Shown here piece after piece: positions 1 to 9,283 of a DNA stretch of 64,000 nt (positions are counted from its first letter, which is position 1; every line of letters begins with the position of its first letter). The position numbers and the translations under genes are program-made. The stretch covers positions 1 to 64,000 of the forward strand of contig SXKQ01000087.1 in NCBI GenBank assembly GCA_005778045.1, written 5' to 3'. The stretch is from Planctomycetia bacterium (GTDB taxonomy: Bacteria; Planctomycetota; UBA1135; GCA-002686595). The notes under the pieces were generated by a model. That model saw nothing but the letters and a program-made list of their open reading frames with translations, did not search any database and was not told where the DNA came from.

Positions 1-1
1 C

Positions 2-337
2 TACGCGGCGCGCTGGGTGGCGAAGACGATCGTGGCAGCGGGCCTCGCCCGGCGCTGTGAGGTGCAAGTGAGCTACGCCATCGGCATCGCCAAGCCGCTC
101 TCGATCCGCGTCGACACGTTCGGCACGGGCAAGGTGGGCGAGGACAAGCTCACCGACGCCGTCTCGAAGGTCTTTGACTTGCGGCCGGCCGCGATCATCA
201 AGGACCTCGACCTCAAGCGTCCGATCTACGAGAAGACGGCATACCACGGCCACTTCGGTCGCCCGGACTTCCCGTGGGAGCAGACGTCCCGCAAGGACGC
301 CCTGTGCGCGGCGCTCGGCGTCCCGACCAAGGGCTGA
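2..337 (+). CDS. metK: S-adenosylmethionine synthetase, C-terminal part (partial at window edge)
   Basis: The last 111 codons of methionine adenosyltransferase, which makes S-adenosylmethionine from ATP and methionine. The reading frame is already open at base 2, so the start lies outside the window. Family-typical C-terminal blocks are present: [16 protein letters not shown], the [12 protein letters not shown] segment, and a tail reading [16 protein letters not shown] (here [12 protein letters not shown]). The gene ends with TGA and is followed by a strong hairpin terminator, so it probably ends a transcript. Identification is firm because this tail is highly conserved. Confidence 0.95.
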   Translation, partial: YAARWVAKTIVAAGLARRCEVQVSYAIGIAKPLSIRVDTFGTGKVGEDKLTDAVSKVFDLRPAAIIKDLDLKRPIYEKTAYHGHFGRPDFPWEQTSRKDALCAALGVPTKG

Positions 338-382
338 GAGCCTCGGCCTGGGAGCTTCCCCGGCACTCCGAGGCAGGCGCCA

Positions 383-428
383 GCGGACCTCCGCAGCCCA
401 GTGGGCGGCGGAGGTCCGCAGGCCTTTT
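383..428 (+). terminator. Rho-independent terminator after metK
   Basis: A perfect 12-bp stem (383-394 pairs with 408-419) with a 13-base loop, followed by GGCCTTTTGG. The short T tract is weak, but the stem is long and sits 45 bases after the metK stop. It separates metK from the pseudopilin gene. Confidence 0.7.
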
Positions 429-582
429 GGGGGGCACGGAGCGAGCTCGGACCGGTACGGCCTGTGCGAAAGAGCACGCCTGCCCCGTGACTCTGGCCGC
501 GCGCAGGGGTACAAACTTGTCTAGGACAGGTCCGCTCCAACGCGCGCGTCGCGTCGCAGCGGCCCCAACGGACACCTCGCCC

Positions 583-1239
583 ATGCGCATCGCCCTCCAG
601 ACTGCACGCAGCGCCGCGCGCGCTGGCTTCACGCTGATCGAATTGCTCGCGGTGATCATGATCATCGGGATTCTGGCGGCATTCCTCTTGCCGCGCATTC
701 CCGAGGCTCTCGACGCCGCCAAGGTCACGGCCTGCAAGGCCAACATGGGCGAAATCTGGAAGGGCATGCAGATCTACAAGCAGAGCCTCGACCGCGCGCC
801 CAGCCAGTCGGGCGCGAAGTTCTTCGCCGAGATCGTGGCCAAGGACATGCTGGAAAACACCAAGGCCACGGCCAAGAAGATGACCTGCCCCGGCGTGGAG
901 ACGTCGGCGCTGCCGGGTCTGCAGGGCAAGGTCGAGACCGATTGGTACAAGGACCTCGAGGCGATCGACGGCACGTACAGCTCCTACGCGGGCCGCGACT
1001 GTAAGAACTACCCGCTGCGGCAGTTCCCGGGCTCGGGCAAGGAAGTGCTCGTCGCCGACGACAACGATCCCGAGCTGAACCACCGCCACACCACCGTTGC
1101 GTTGATGGCCGACGGCTCGGTGAACACGTGGGAGATTGCGCTGCTCAAGGAGTCAGGCGTGCTCGGGCCTGACGAGAACCACCTGATCGTCGGCCCCGAC
1201 TCGCCGGTCGAGGAGTTGCGCAAGCTCTCGCTCGACTGA
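583..1239 (+). CDS. Type II secretion/pseudopilin-like protein with H-X9-DG motif
   Basis: A 218-residue type IV prepilin-like protein. The short basic leader ends at Gly15, followed by FTLIE with Glu at position +5 (residue 20) and a hydrophobic helix (about residues 16-38), the classic prepilin peptidase site. Near the C-terminus an His is followed nine residues later by Asp-Gly, the H-X9-DG motif common in planctomycete pseudopilins. The frame is open upstream to 274, but the ATG at 583 places the leader peptide correctly. No secretion machinery genes are nearby, so the cognate system cannot be told. It may be a minor pilin or a surface protein that uses the pilin export route. Confidence 0.8.
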   Translation: MRIALQTARSAARAGFTLIELLAVIMIIGILAAFLLPRIPEALDAAKVTACKANMGEIWKGMQIYKQSLDRAPSQSGAKFFAEIVAKDMLENTKATAKKMTCPGVETSALPGLQGKVETDWYKDLEAIDGTYSSYAGRDCKNYPLRQFPGSGKEVLVADDNDPELNHRHTTVALMADGSVNTWEIALLKESGVLGPDENHLIVGPDSPVEELRKLSLD

Positions 1240-1354
1240 AAGCGGCGCGCGCCCCGCGCGGGCGTCGGTCGCGAAAGAAGTTCCGGCTGGCACCAAAGGG
1301 CCGGGACGGGCAGGCCTCTCGCCCGCGGGCTCCCTCGTCCGAAGAAGTGCTCTC

Positions 1355-2248
1355 ATGCAACTCCCCGCGATTCTGCGCGCGATCAGGCCTCAACAGTGGG
1401 TCAAGAATGTCTTCGTACTCGCGGCGGTGGCGTTCGCGCGCGCGGATACGAGCGTGCCGCACGACCCGGAGTTCGGGGACGTGCTGCGCTCGCTGTGCGC
1501 CTTCGCGGCCTTCTGCCTTGGCGCGAGCGCGATCTACCTCGTCAACGACGTGCTCGACGTCGAGAGTGATCGCGCGCACCCGACGAAGCGCCATCGACCG
1601 ATCGCCGCGGGTGAAGTGGGGGTGCAATTCGCGCTCCTCACGTCGGCGCTGTGCGTCGCCGGCGCTCTCTCGCTCGCGTGGCTCGCCGATCCGGTCGTGC
1701 TTGCGATCACGGCGGGCTACATCCTGCTCAACTTCAGCTACAGCGTGCGACTCAAGCACATCGTGCTGGTCGACGTGTTCTGCATCGCCACCGGCTTCAT
1801 GCTACGTGTGCAGGCCGGCGCCTTCGCGGCCCACGCCGAGGTCTCGCACTGGCTGCTCCTGTGCACGCTGTTCCTCGCGCTGTTTCTTGCGCTCTGCAAG
1901 CGCAAGGCCGAGATCGACCTGCTCGGCGATGAGCGCGGTAGTCACCGCGCGAACCTGATGCAGTACACGAGCGGCTTCCTCGACCAGATGGTGACTGCGC
2001 TCGCCGCCTGCACCATCGTCTGCTACACGATGTACACGGTGTCCGAGGAGACCGTGACCAAGTTCGGCAGCCGCAACCTGATCTACACCGTGCCGTTCGT
2101 GGTGTTCGGGCTCGCGCGCTACCTGCTGCTCGTGAGCCAACAAAAGGGTGGCGGCAATCCGACGCGCGTGCTGCTCGGTGGCGACTCGATCTTTCTGGTC
2201 AACGCGATCGTGTGGGTCGCGGTCACCGGATTCGTAGTCTACGGCTAG
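1355..2248 (+). CDS. UbiA-family prenyltransferase, decaprenyl-phosphate phosphoribosyltransferase-like
   Basis: A 297-residue polytopic membrane protein of the UbiA superfamily. The first Asp-rich motif, NDVLDVESD, is at about residues 64-72 and is followed by KRHRPIAAG. The start PQQWVKNVF and the NDVxDxExDRxHPxKRxRPIAAG block match the subgroup that transfers phosphoribose to polyprenyl phosphate (Rv3806c-like), the first step to decaprenyl-phospho-arabinose. The true substrate here is inferred, and another prenyl donor is possible. It is convergent with the HEAT-repeat gene, 1 base apart. Confidence 0.8.
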   Translation: MQLPAILRAIRPQQWVKNVFVLAAVAFARADTSVPHDPEFGDVLRSLCAFAAFCLGASAIYLVNDVLDVESDRAHPTKRHRPIAAGEVGVQFALLTSALCVAGALSLAWLADPVVLAITAGYILLNFSYSVRLKHIVLVDVFCIATGFMLRVQAGAFAAHAEVSHWLLLCTLFLALFLALCKRKAEIDLLGDERGSHRANLMQYTSGFLDQMVTALAACTIVCYTMYTVSEETVTKFGSRNLIYTVPFVVFGLARYLLLVSQQKGGGNPTRVLLGGDSIFLVNAIVWVAVTGFVVYG

Positions 2249-2249
2249 C

Positions 2250-3689
2250 TCAGCGAGCCCGTTCGAGCGCCGCGTGCAGCAGTCCCGCTCGCGCGCGGAT
2301 GCGCTCGCCGGGTTTGTCCCCCGGTGCGGAGTCCCAGGCGGTGAGATCGGCGTCGGGGCGCCCGCCGTACCACGCTCGCAGGGCGGGCTCCGAGGAGTAC
2401 GTCTCGCCAGTGCCGGTCGCATAGTCGGCGACGAGCCACGCTACGAGCGCGAGCGGAGCATCCGCAGGCGAGCAGCGCAGGCGCGCGCAGCCTGCGGAGA
2501 AGCGCAAGTCGCGCGGCGCTGACTCCCCGATGTGACGGTCGAGCGCGGCGCTGCTGCTCGGCAGGCCGAGCGAGGCGAGTCCGCGCGCGGCTGCGGTGCG
2601 TACCTCGAGCGAGCGAGGCGGTTCGAGCCGCGCGACGAGCTCCGCCTCCGCGGGTGCATAGCCTATGCCGCCGAGCGCCTCGGCCGCGAAGATCCCGGAC
2701 TCGGGGTCGTCGAGCACGGCGAGCAGGGCCGGGCCAGCGCTGCGGCCGCGGGCTCCCATGCGCTCGAGCGATTGCGCGGCGTGGGTGCGGATATAGCGGC
2801 TCTCATCCGAGAGTGAATCGGCGAGCAGCGCGGCCGCGGCCTCGTTTTCGCGCGCGAGAGTGAAGCGGCCGTCGTCGACGCCGCGCAGTTGCCATTCGGC
2901 GAAGCCCGCGATGACGCGCCAGATCTCGAGCTGGCGCGCGACCGAGAGCGTTGGGGCGTTGCGCAGTGAATTCGCCGAGAACCACGCGGCCGAGAGGTTC
3001 TCGGGTGAGTCGAAGCCGCGCTCGCGGGCGAGCTCGTGCAATGCGAGGTTCGCGCTGTCGCGCAACTCCTGCGAGCCGGCCTTCGCCCGCACGACGAACA
3101 GAGCGTCGAGACCCGAGAGGTTCTCGAAGCCTGCCAGTGCGCGCGCCATCCAGATCACGGTTTCGTGATCGGTCTCGTAGCGCATCTGGCGGATCATGCG
3201 CGGCACGATCCAGTCCTGCGTTCCCTGGCCGAGGCGCCAAGCGCAGTGCGCACGCACCCAGGCCTCGTCGTTCTTGCGCGTGCGCATAGCTTCGATGCGC
3301 GCGAGCAACTGCTCGGCGGCGTAGCGCGTGTCGGAGGCCCCCAAAGCCTCGATAGCGGCGATGCGCTGCGCCGCGGGACGGTCGCCGTCGTCGAGCCAGC
3401 GCGTGAGGATCGGCAGGCTCGCGGGAGCGAGCGATGTGAGCTCCTCGCGGGCCACGCGGCCCAGCGAAGCGCTCTCGACGGCCTCGAGCAGGCCTGCGAC
3501 GCGCTCGACGAGCTCCGCATCCTCGCTCGTCGGCTCGGGAAGGGGCCCGACTTCGGATTCCAGGCGGGCGACGTTCGCTCGGGCTACATCGCGCAGATTT
3601 CTCGCGATCGAGGGCGCCAGCGAGCCTGTCCGCGGCACCTCTTCGGCGCACGCCGCGGAGAGCGCGAGCAGGACGAGCGCCCGCTTCAC
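2250..3689 (-). CDS. HEAT-repeat exported protein
   Basis: A 479-residue protein starting at GTG (3687-3689), which overlaps the stop of the cytochrome gene by 4 bases (GTGA). A short signal peptide ends at a Cys (LLALSAAC), so it may be a lipoprotein, although the lipobox is not ideal. The rest is alpha-helical with repeated HEAT/PBS-type units such as IAAIEALGASDTRYAAEQLL and GIFAAEALGGIGYAPAEAEL. HEAT arrays usually hold other proteins. Being last in a translationally coupled chain with a multihaem cytochrome and an ABC importer, it may act as a periplasmic scaffold for them (inference). Confidence 0.7.
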   Translation of the reverse strand: MKRALVLLALSAACAEEVPRTGSLAPSIARNLRDVARANVARLESEVGPLPEPTSEDAELVERVAGLLEAVESASLGRVAREELTSLAPASLPILTRWLDDGDRPAAQRIAAIEALGASDTRYAAEQLLARIEAMRTRKNDEAWVRAHCAWRLGQGTQDWIVPRMIRQMRYETDHETVIWMARALAGFENLSGLDALFVVRAKAGSQELRDSANLALHELARERGFDSPENLSAAWFSANSLRNAPTLSVARQLEIWRVIAGFAEWQLRGVDDGRFTLARENEAAAALLADSLSDESRYIRTHAAQSLERMGARGRSAGPALLAVLDDPESGIFAAEALGGIGYAPAEAELVARLEPPRSLEVRTAAARGLASLGLPSSSAALDRHIGESAPRDLRFSAGCARLRCSPADAPLALVAWLVADYATGTGETYSSEPALRAWYGGRPDADLTAWDSAPGDKPGERIRARAGLLHAALERAR

Positions 3690-4678
3690 CGCGCGAGTCT
3701 CGCCGAGTGCACGAGCGCTGCCTCGCGCTCGGGATCCGGGCGCACCGGATCGACGTAGTACGGCGAGAGCTTGTAGAACAGGGCCACTTCGATCTCCCCG
3801 CGCGCGAGCTCGTCCTCGATGGGCAGGGTGATCGTCTGCCCGGCGGGCAGCTCGGTGTTCGGTTCGCCGACCTCGAAGCGGTAGGGGTTGCGGAAGCGGT
3901 GGAGCTTGCGCCACACGCCCTTCGTGCCGTCGCTGGCGAGCTCGCGCCAGAAGATGTCCGAGGCGCGACTGCGCTCGTCGGTGGGATAGTTGTGACCCGC
4001 GCCGACGTTCTCGACCTCGACCACGGGCAGCCCGCCGATACGCGTGACACGCAGCGCGACTGCGGAGCGCACAAGCTCGATGTCGTGACCGCCGTGCATC
4101 ACGTGCACGCGTCCCTTGGACGGATCCTCGGGATCGCGCAGCGGCATGTGGCAGCTCACGCAGTCCTGGAAGCCCGGGCCGGGCTGTGCATAGCGGCTCG
4201 CCTTCCACTGATCCACGGTGCCGTGCTGGTTGTGGCAGCCGCCACAGGACTCGGGGCGATTGAGTTCACGTTGCGCGCTCGGGCGGCAGGGCACAGTGGG
4301 GTTGTCGAGCGTCCCCGCCATGCGTCCGTCCTTCATCTGGTGGCAAGAGATGCAGTCCACGCCTTCGGCGCGGCGCGTCGAGCGCGCCAGTGGCCGGTTG
4401 CCGATACCCGTCTCGAACACGGGCTGGGGCGCGTGGCAGTCGATGCAGTCGGTGTTGGAGAAATTCTCGCTGAGCTTGCGCACTTCCTCGTCGGTCCACG
4501 CCTGCGCGTGCCAAGAGCCTGACCACTCGTCGTGGACCTGCCGGTGGCATTCCGCGCACTGGTTCGAGCTTTCCCACGCCACGGGCACGTGAGCCTTGGC
4601 TGGCTCGTGGAAGACCGCGACGAGTGCCCAGCCACCGAGCGCGGTCACCGCAATGCCAGCGAGCGACTTGAGATTCAT
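3686..4678 (-). CDS. Five-haem c-type cytochrome
   Basis: A 330-residue protein with an N-terminal hydrophobic segment (residues 5-23, signal or anchor) and five CXXCH haem-binding motifs: CAECH 41-45, CIDCH 78-82, CISCH 109-113, CGGCH 145-149 and CVSCH 173-177. Haems sit in the first 180 residues; the C-terminal 150 residues have no haem motif and look beta-rich. The arrangement resembles cytochrome c554/NrfB-like electron carriers. The ATG (4676-4678) overlaps the upstream ABC ATPase stop by 4 bases, and its own stop overlaps the HEAT gene start. It acts outside the cytoplasmic membrane, but its redox partner is unknown. Confidence 0.85.
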   Translation of the reverse strand: MNLKSLAGIAVTALGGWALVAVFHEPAKAHVPVAWESSNQCAECHRQVHDEWSGSWHAQAWTDEEVRKLSENFSNTDCIDCHAPQPVFETGIGNRPLARSTRRAEGVDCISCHQMKDGRMAGTLDNPTVPCRPSAQRELNRPESCGGCHNQHGTVDQWKASRYAQPGPGFQDCVSCHMPLRDPEDPSKGRVHVMHGGHDIELVRSAVALRVTRIGGLPVVEVENVGAGHNYPTDERSRASDIFWRELASDGTKGVWRKLHRFRNPYRFEVGEPNTELPAGQTITLPIEDELARGEIEVALFYKLSPYYVDPVRPDPEREAALVHSARLAR

Positions 4679-5340
4679 GGGGCCTCCTCGATGCGTCCTG
4701 CGCGCAGGCGCAGCGTGCGCGTCGCGATCGCGCGCGCCTCGTCGGGCGCGTGAGTGACATGGAATACGGTGAGCCTCAGCCGCTTCTGCAGCTCTCCGAG
4801 CTTCGCTAGCAGCGCGGAACGCAGCTCAAAGTCGAGTGGCCCGAGCGGCTCGTCGAGCAGGAGCAACTTCGGATCGACGGCGAGCGCGCGTGCGAGCGCG
4901 ACGCGCTGGGCCTCGCCGCCCGAGAGCGTCGCGGGCATGCGCTGCTCGAAACCACGCAGTTCGACCCAGTCGAGCAGCTCGCTCGCGCGACGGGGGCGCT
5001 CGCTCGCGGCGACCCCTGCGTGCTCGAGCACGAACTCAACTTGCTTGGCGGCGCTCATGTGCGGCCAGAGCGCGCCATTCTGGAACAGGAAGCCGATGCG
5101 ACGGCGTTCGGCGGGTACGAGTACGCGCACACCAACGCTCGCGGGCGCTCCAAAGAGCGCGATCGCTCCGGACTCGGGCAGGGCAAGGCCCGCGATCGTG
5201 CGCAGCAGCGTTGTCGTGCCCGAGCCCGACGGGCCGACGACGAGGAGGTGCTCTCCCTCGGCGACCTCGAGCGAGACCGTGTCGAGCAGCGTGCGGCCCG
5301 CGGCTCGGACGGTGACGGCGGAGAGCGAGAGGGCGCTCAC
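4675..5340 (-). CDS. ABC transporter ATP-binding subunit (iron/Fbp type) with altered Walker A
   Basis: A 221-residue ATPase of an importer. The signature motif LSGGEAQRVALARAL, Walker B LLLLDEP and the H-loop region VFHVTHAPDEA are intact. The Walker A loop reads GPSGSGTTT: residue 42, normally the invariant Lys, is Thr (codon ACG on the minus strand, plus-strand 5215-5217). The start is GTG at 5338-5340 and overlaps the permease stop (GTGA). At 221 residues it is short compared with FbpC (about 350), lacking the C-terminal regulatory domain. Whether it still hydrolyses ATP is open; a base-call error would also explain the change. Confidence 0.85.
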   Translation of the reverse strand: MSALSLSAVTVRAAGRTLLDTVSLEVAEGEHLLVVGPSGSGTTTLLRTIAGLALPESGAIALFGAPASVGVRVLVPAERRRIGFLFQNGALWPHMSAAKQVEFVLEHAGVAASERPRRASELLDWVELRGFEQRMPATLSGGEAQRVALARALAVDPKLLLLDEPLGPLDFELRSALLAKLGELQKRLRLTVFHVTHAPDEARAIATRTLRLRAGRIEEAP

Positions 5341-6875
5341 GGCAGCAGTTCCAGACGCTTGCGCGCGAACAGGGACCACAGGAGCCCCGGCAGCACGATC
5401 AGGAACACCAGCAGCAGGGCGAGCGCAGCCACGAAGGCATCGCGACCGAAGTGGATCTGGTTGAAGATGCGGAACATCGCCGTGTGGTTGGCCGCGGGGA
5501 CGAGCAACGTCGCATCCAGCTCGCGCAGCGCCAGTACGAACACCAACACGAAACCGCCCGCGAGGGAAGAGCGCAGGGCGGGCGCGACGATGCGCGCGAG
5601 GCGCGAGAGGGGGCCGGCGCCGGCCATGCGTGCGGCGTCCTCGAGGCTCGGATCGAGGGAAGCGACCGCTCCGGCCGTGATCAGCGCCGCGAATACCACG
5701 AAGCGACCGGTGAGCAGCACGCTGACGAGTGCGTTGCTGTCGTACAGCGTCGCCGTCGAAGCGCGGTTCCAGAGCACGATGATACCGATGCCGAACAGCA
5801 CCGCGGGCACGGCGAGGGGCAGGACGAGCAGCGGCTCGAGGCGGCGTCCGCGCCGCGCGCGCTCCAACGCGTGTCCGAGCACGAGACCGAGTGCGACGCA
5901 GGCGCCGGCGGTGACGAGCGCGCTCACGACGCTGTTGCGGACATCCCCACGGCTGCGCTCGAGCGCCATCGAGAACGCAGCCGCGAGGCCGCTGGTCGAC
6001 CAGCCCTTCGATCCGCCGCCGGCTTCCCAGAGGAGGCGCCCGAGCGGCACGAATGCGCCGAGAGCGAGCAAGCCCGCGCAGAAGACAAGCGCGGGCCAGC
6101 GCCAGCGGCCGAGTGCGATCGGATTTGGAGCGCGGAAGTCGGGGACGATCGAGGCGAGCGCGCCGCGTCGACGCAGGGCGAGCGCCGGTAGCAGCATGAG
6201 CAGCGTCATGGCGACGAGCGGCAACGCCATAGCCACCGCGCGCCCCGGGCTCGCGTCGATGCGCCACGTCGCGTAGATCGAGTCCGCGTACACGCTGAAC
6301 TTCGGCAGGCCGAGCCACGAGACGTAGTCAGGCACCGAGAAGTCATTGATCGTGAACACGAACGCGAGGCACGCGCCACACAGGGCGGGCGGGAGCACCA
6401 GCGGCAGCGTGGCGCGCAGCACGGCCTTCGTGCCGCCGGCAAGGCGCGCGGCGTCCTCGAGGCGGCCGTCGATGCGCTCGAACGCGCGCGCGGCGAACAC
6501 CGCGACCAGCGGAAACGTGCTGAGCGTGGAGACGAAGTACGCGGCCGGCGCTCCACGCAGCTCGGCCACGGCCGTCCACACCATGGCGAGCATCATCGGC
6601 GGCAGGAACAGCGGGACGACTCCCAAGGGGCGCAGCACGGACGCGAGTGGCATGTCCGTGCGCGCGGTGAGGAAGCCGAAGGGCACGCCGAGCAAGAGCG
6701 CGCAGGCGGCGACGCCGAGACCGTAGAGCGTCGTGCGTCCGAGCAGGGTGGCGGCATTCGCGGTGAACAGCGCCGCGAGGTCCTCCGGTGTCACGCGCGC
6801 GGCCATGACCGCGAGCGGCGCGAGGCCGAGCAGCGCGAACAGCGCTACCGCGAGGAGGACCAGCGACCGACTCAC
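5337..6875 (-). CDS. ABC importer permease, two-domain iron(III) type (FbpB-like)
   Basis: A 512-residue protein with about twelve hydrophobic segments in two similar halves. Each half has a coupling-helix loop of the EAA type: DAARLAGGTKAVLRATLPL in the first and DAARMAGAGPLSRLARIVAP in the second. Fused double permeases of this length are typical of Fe(III)/thiamine/phosphonate-type importers. The start is GTG at 6873-6875, overlapping the binding-protein stop by 4 bases. It forms the membrane channel for the adjacent ATPase and lipoprotein. Confidence 0.88.
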   Translation of the reverse strand: MSRSLVLLAVALFALLGLAPLAVMAARVTPEDLAALFTANAATLLGRTTLYGLGVAACALLLGVPFGFLTARTDMPLASVLRPLGVVPLFLPPMMLAMVWTAVAELRGAPAAYFVSTLSTFPLVAVFAARAFERIDGRLEDAARLAGGTKAVLRATLPLVLPPALCGACLAFVFTINDFSVPDYVSWLGLPKFSVYADSIYATWRIDASPGRAVAMALPLVAMTLLMLLPALALRRRGALASIVPDFRAPNPIALGRWRWPALVFCAGLLALGAFVPLGRLLWEAGGGSKGWSTSGLAAAFSMALERSRGDVRNSVVSALVTAGACVALGLVLGHALERARRGRRLEPLLVLPLAVPAVLFGIGIIVLWNRASTATLYDSNALVSVLLTGRFVVFAALITAGAVASLDPSLEDAARMAGAGPLSRLARIVAPALRSSLAGGFVLVFVLALRELDATLLVPAANHTAMFRIFNQIHFGRDAFVAALALLLVFLIVLPGLLWSLFARKRLELLP

Positions 6876-7897
6876 TGTAGGAAACGTCCCTTGAGCTGGT
6901 CCATGCGCGCCGAAATCTGCTCACCCACGCGGGCCCAGTCGACCGGGATGAGCGTGAGCTTCTCGATGTCGAGCACGTGCTCGGGCTTCGCGACACCGGT
7001 GCGCAATGGAATCTGCGCCCCGTCCGCCGCAGCGAGCTTCGCTTCGACCTCGCGCGACAGCACGAAGTCGATGAACTTGCGCCCGGTCTCGGCGCGCGGC
7101 GCGTCCTTCAGCAAGCAGATCGTGTTGGGGATCAGGAACGTCCCGCGCGCGTCGAGATGCGCGGCATCCCGCTGGTCGGGCACGACCTGCGCGACGGGGA
7201 AGCCGGCCTTCTTGGCGACCCAGTAGTCGTCGGTATCCGTGAGCCCGAACGCCATCGAGCCTTCGCGCACCATGCGCATGACTTGTCCATTCGACTGCAC
7301 GAAGCTGACGCCGCCCGCGGCGAGCTCGTCGAGCCAGCGCTCGGCGGATTCCTCGCCGTATGTCGCATAGAGCGCTGTCGCGTGGGTGAGCGTCGTGCCC
7401 GTCAGGGGCCGCGCCATGCAGGTCTTGCCCTTCCACTTGGGGTCGACGAGGTCGGCGAGCCCGTGGATCGTCTTCGGGTCGGCCAGCTCGGTGTTGACGA
7501 TCAGCACGCGCGCGCGGGCCGCGAAGCCGGTCCAGAGGTGCGCGGGATCGCGAAACTGAGCCGGAATGTCCCGCGCGCTCGGGCTCTCGTAAGGCTGCAG
7601 CAGGCCGTCCTTGGCGAGGGCAACGGTGTGGGCGATCTCGTTGTTCCAAAACACGTCGCAGCGCGGGCGATTGCGCTCCTCACGCAGGCGCGCCACGAGG
7701 CCCACCGTCTTGGCCGCTTCGACGTCGAACTCGGCTCGCACCACGAGTCCTGTCGCCTGCTCGAACTCGCGCACGAGGTCCTCGGCGAAGATCTGGTCGA
7801 GAGCGCAGTAGACGACGACATCCGGCTCTCTCGAGCAGGCGCCGAGGAGCATGAGCAGGGGCGCGAGGGCAAGGCGGCGGAGGTTCGAGGTGCGCAT
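6872..7897 (-). CDS. Extracellular solute-binding lipoprotein, iron(III)-type (family 1)
   Basis: A 341-residue binding protein. The ATG at 7895-7897 gives a lipoprotein signal ending LLGAC (Cys21); upstream in-frame codons would add a non-signal stretch. It contains VVVYCALDQIFAEDLV near the mature N-terminus and the CDVFWNNEI block characteristic of FbpA/FutA-like ferric binding proteins, so iron is the likely ligand, though other oxyanions or metals are possible. It heads the minus-strand chain binding protein - permease - ATPase - cytochrome - HEAT protein, all joined by 4-base overlaps, and is divergent from the aminotransferase gene. Confidence 0.87.
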   Translation of the reverse strand: MRTSNLRRLALAPLLMLLGACSREPDVVVYCALDQIFAEDLVREFEQATGLVVRAEFDVEAAKTVGLVARLREERNRPRCDVFWNNEIAHTVALAKDGLLQPYESPSARDIPAQFRDPAHLWTGFAARARVLIVNTELADPKTIHGLADLVDPKWKGKTCMARPLTGTTLTHATALYATYGEESAERWLDELAAGGVSFVQSNGQVMRMVREGSMAFGLTDTDDYWVAKKAGFPVAQVVPDQRDAAHLDARGTFLIPNTICLLKDAPRAETGRKFIDFVLSREVEAKLAAADGAQIPLRTGVAKPEHVLDIEKLTLIPVDWARVGEQISARMDQLKGRFLQ

Positions 7898-8091
7898 GGA
7901 GCAGGCCGGTGGCGGCGGGGTGGTGGCCCCGGATCTAGCCGCGCGACGGCCGGCGGCCACAGGGTTCACGAAGGCTACTGCGGGGGCGCGTAGGGCTCCA
8001 CGGGAGCGTGTTCGAGGGGGCGGCGTGGGGTTATGCTTTGCGGCTGGCACCGAGCCCCCAAGGACCGGCCCCAGAGGGCCGGGATCGCCCC

Positions 8092-9270
8092 GTGAAGCTA
8101 GCTGAACGCCAGTCCCGTCTGGGAACCGAGTCCGCCTTCGAGGTCCTCGCCCGCGCCAAGGCGCTGGCGGCCCAGGGCAAGAGCATCGTCAACCTCGGCA
8201 TCGGCTCGCCGGATTTTCGCACCCCCGAGAACATCGTCGAGGCCGGCCGCAAGGCGCTCGCGGATGGGGCGCACTTCTACACCCCGGCCAAGGGCATCCC
8301 GGAGCTGCGCGAGGCGGTGGCCGACGACTGCTGGGCGCGGCGCGGGGCCAAGGTCGATCCGGCCCACGTGATGATCGTGCCCGGCGGCAAGCCGACCATG
8401 TACTTCGCGATCTCCATGTTCGGTGAGGAGGGCGCGGAGATCCTGTATCCCAACCCCGGCTTCCCGATCTACGAGTCGCTGATCAAGTACACGGGCGCGA
8501 CCCCGGTGCCGATCGAGCTGCGCGAGTCGAGCGGCTTCTCGTTCAGCCCCGACGAGGTGCTCGCGAAGATCACCCCGCGCACGCGGCTCATCATCGTCAA
8601 CACCCCGGCCAACCCGACCGGTGGCGTGATCCGCAAGCCCGAGATGGACCGTCTGGTGGCTGGGCTGGAGAAGCATCCGCACGTCGCGATCCTCTCCGAC
8701 GAGATCTACTCGCGCATGCTCTACGACGGCGAGGAGCACGTCAGCCTGTACTCCTACGAGTCGATCCGCGACCGCGTGATCATCCTCGACGGCTGGTCGA
8801 AGACCTTCTCGATGACCGGCTGGCGCCTTGGCTATGGCGTGTGGCCGAAGGGCCTGATCGACGTGGCGGAGCGGCTGCAGATCAACTCGAACTCGTGCCC
8901 GAGCGCGCCGGTGCAGTGGGCGGGCCTCGAGGCACTGCGCGGCCCGCAGGTCGCGGTCGACCGCATGATGAGTGCCTTCGACGAGCGCCGAAAGCTGATC
9001 GTCGACGGGCTCAACAAACTCCCGGGTTTCTCGTGCGTGATGCCGACGGGTGCGTTCTACGCCTTTCCGAACATCACGAAGACCGGCTTCAAGTCGAAGG
9101 AACTCGAGGTCAAGCTCCTGCACGACGCCGGCGTCGCGATCCTCTCCGGCACCGCGTTCGGCGCCATGGGAGAGGGCTTCCTGCGCTTCTCGTACGCCGC
9201 GGGTGGCGACGACATCAAGGAAGCGCTGCGCCGCGTGACGAACTGCCTCGCTACCGCAGGCGTGAAGTAG
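8092..9270 (+). CDS. PLP-dependent class I/II aminotransferase
   Basis: A 392-residue fold-type I aminotransferase. Features seen are NLGIGSPDF near the N-terminus, NTPANPTGG (substrate/PLP contact), LSDEIYSRM, and the PLP lysine in DGWSKTFSMTGWRLGY. The GTG at 8092 gives a standard length and begins right before the conserved AERQSRL; an ATG-type start at 8008 would add 28 unconserved residues. The exact amino acid cannot be read from sequence; aspartate, alanine or aromatic substrates are possible. It is followed 13 bases later by threonine aldolase, suggesting an amino-acid metabolism operon. Confidence 0.88.
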   Translation: MKLAERQSRLGTESAFEVLARAKALAAQGKSIVNLGIGSPDFRTPENIVEAGRKALADGAHFYTPAKGIPELREAVADDCWARRGAKVDPAHVMIVPGGKPTMYFAISMFGEEGAEILYPNPGFPIYESLIKYTGATPVPIELRESSGFSFSPDEVLAKITPRTRLIIVNTPANPTGGVIRKPEMDRLVAGLEKHPHVAILSDEIYSRMLYDGEEHVSLYSYESIRDRVIILDGWSKTFSMTGWRLGYGVWPKGLIDVAERLQINSNSCPSAPVQWAGLEALRGPQVAVDRMMSAFDERRKLIVDGLNKLPGFSCVMPTGAFYAFPNITKTGFKSKELEVKLLHDAGVAILSGTAFGAMGEGFLRFSYAAGGDDIKEALRRVTNCLATAGVK

Positions 9271-9283
9271 CGCGCGGACGGCG

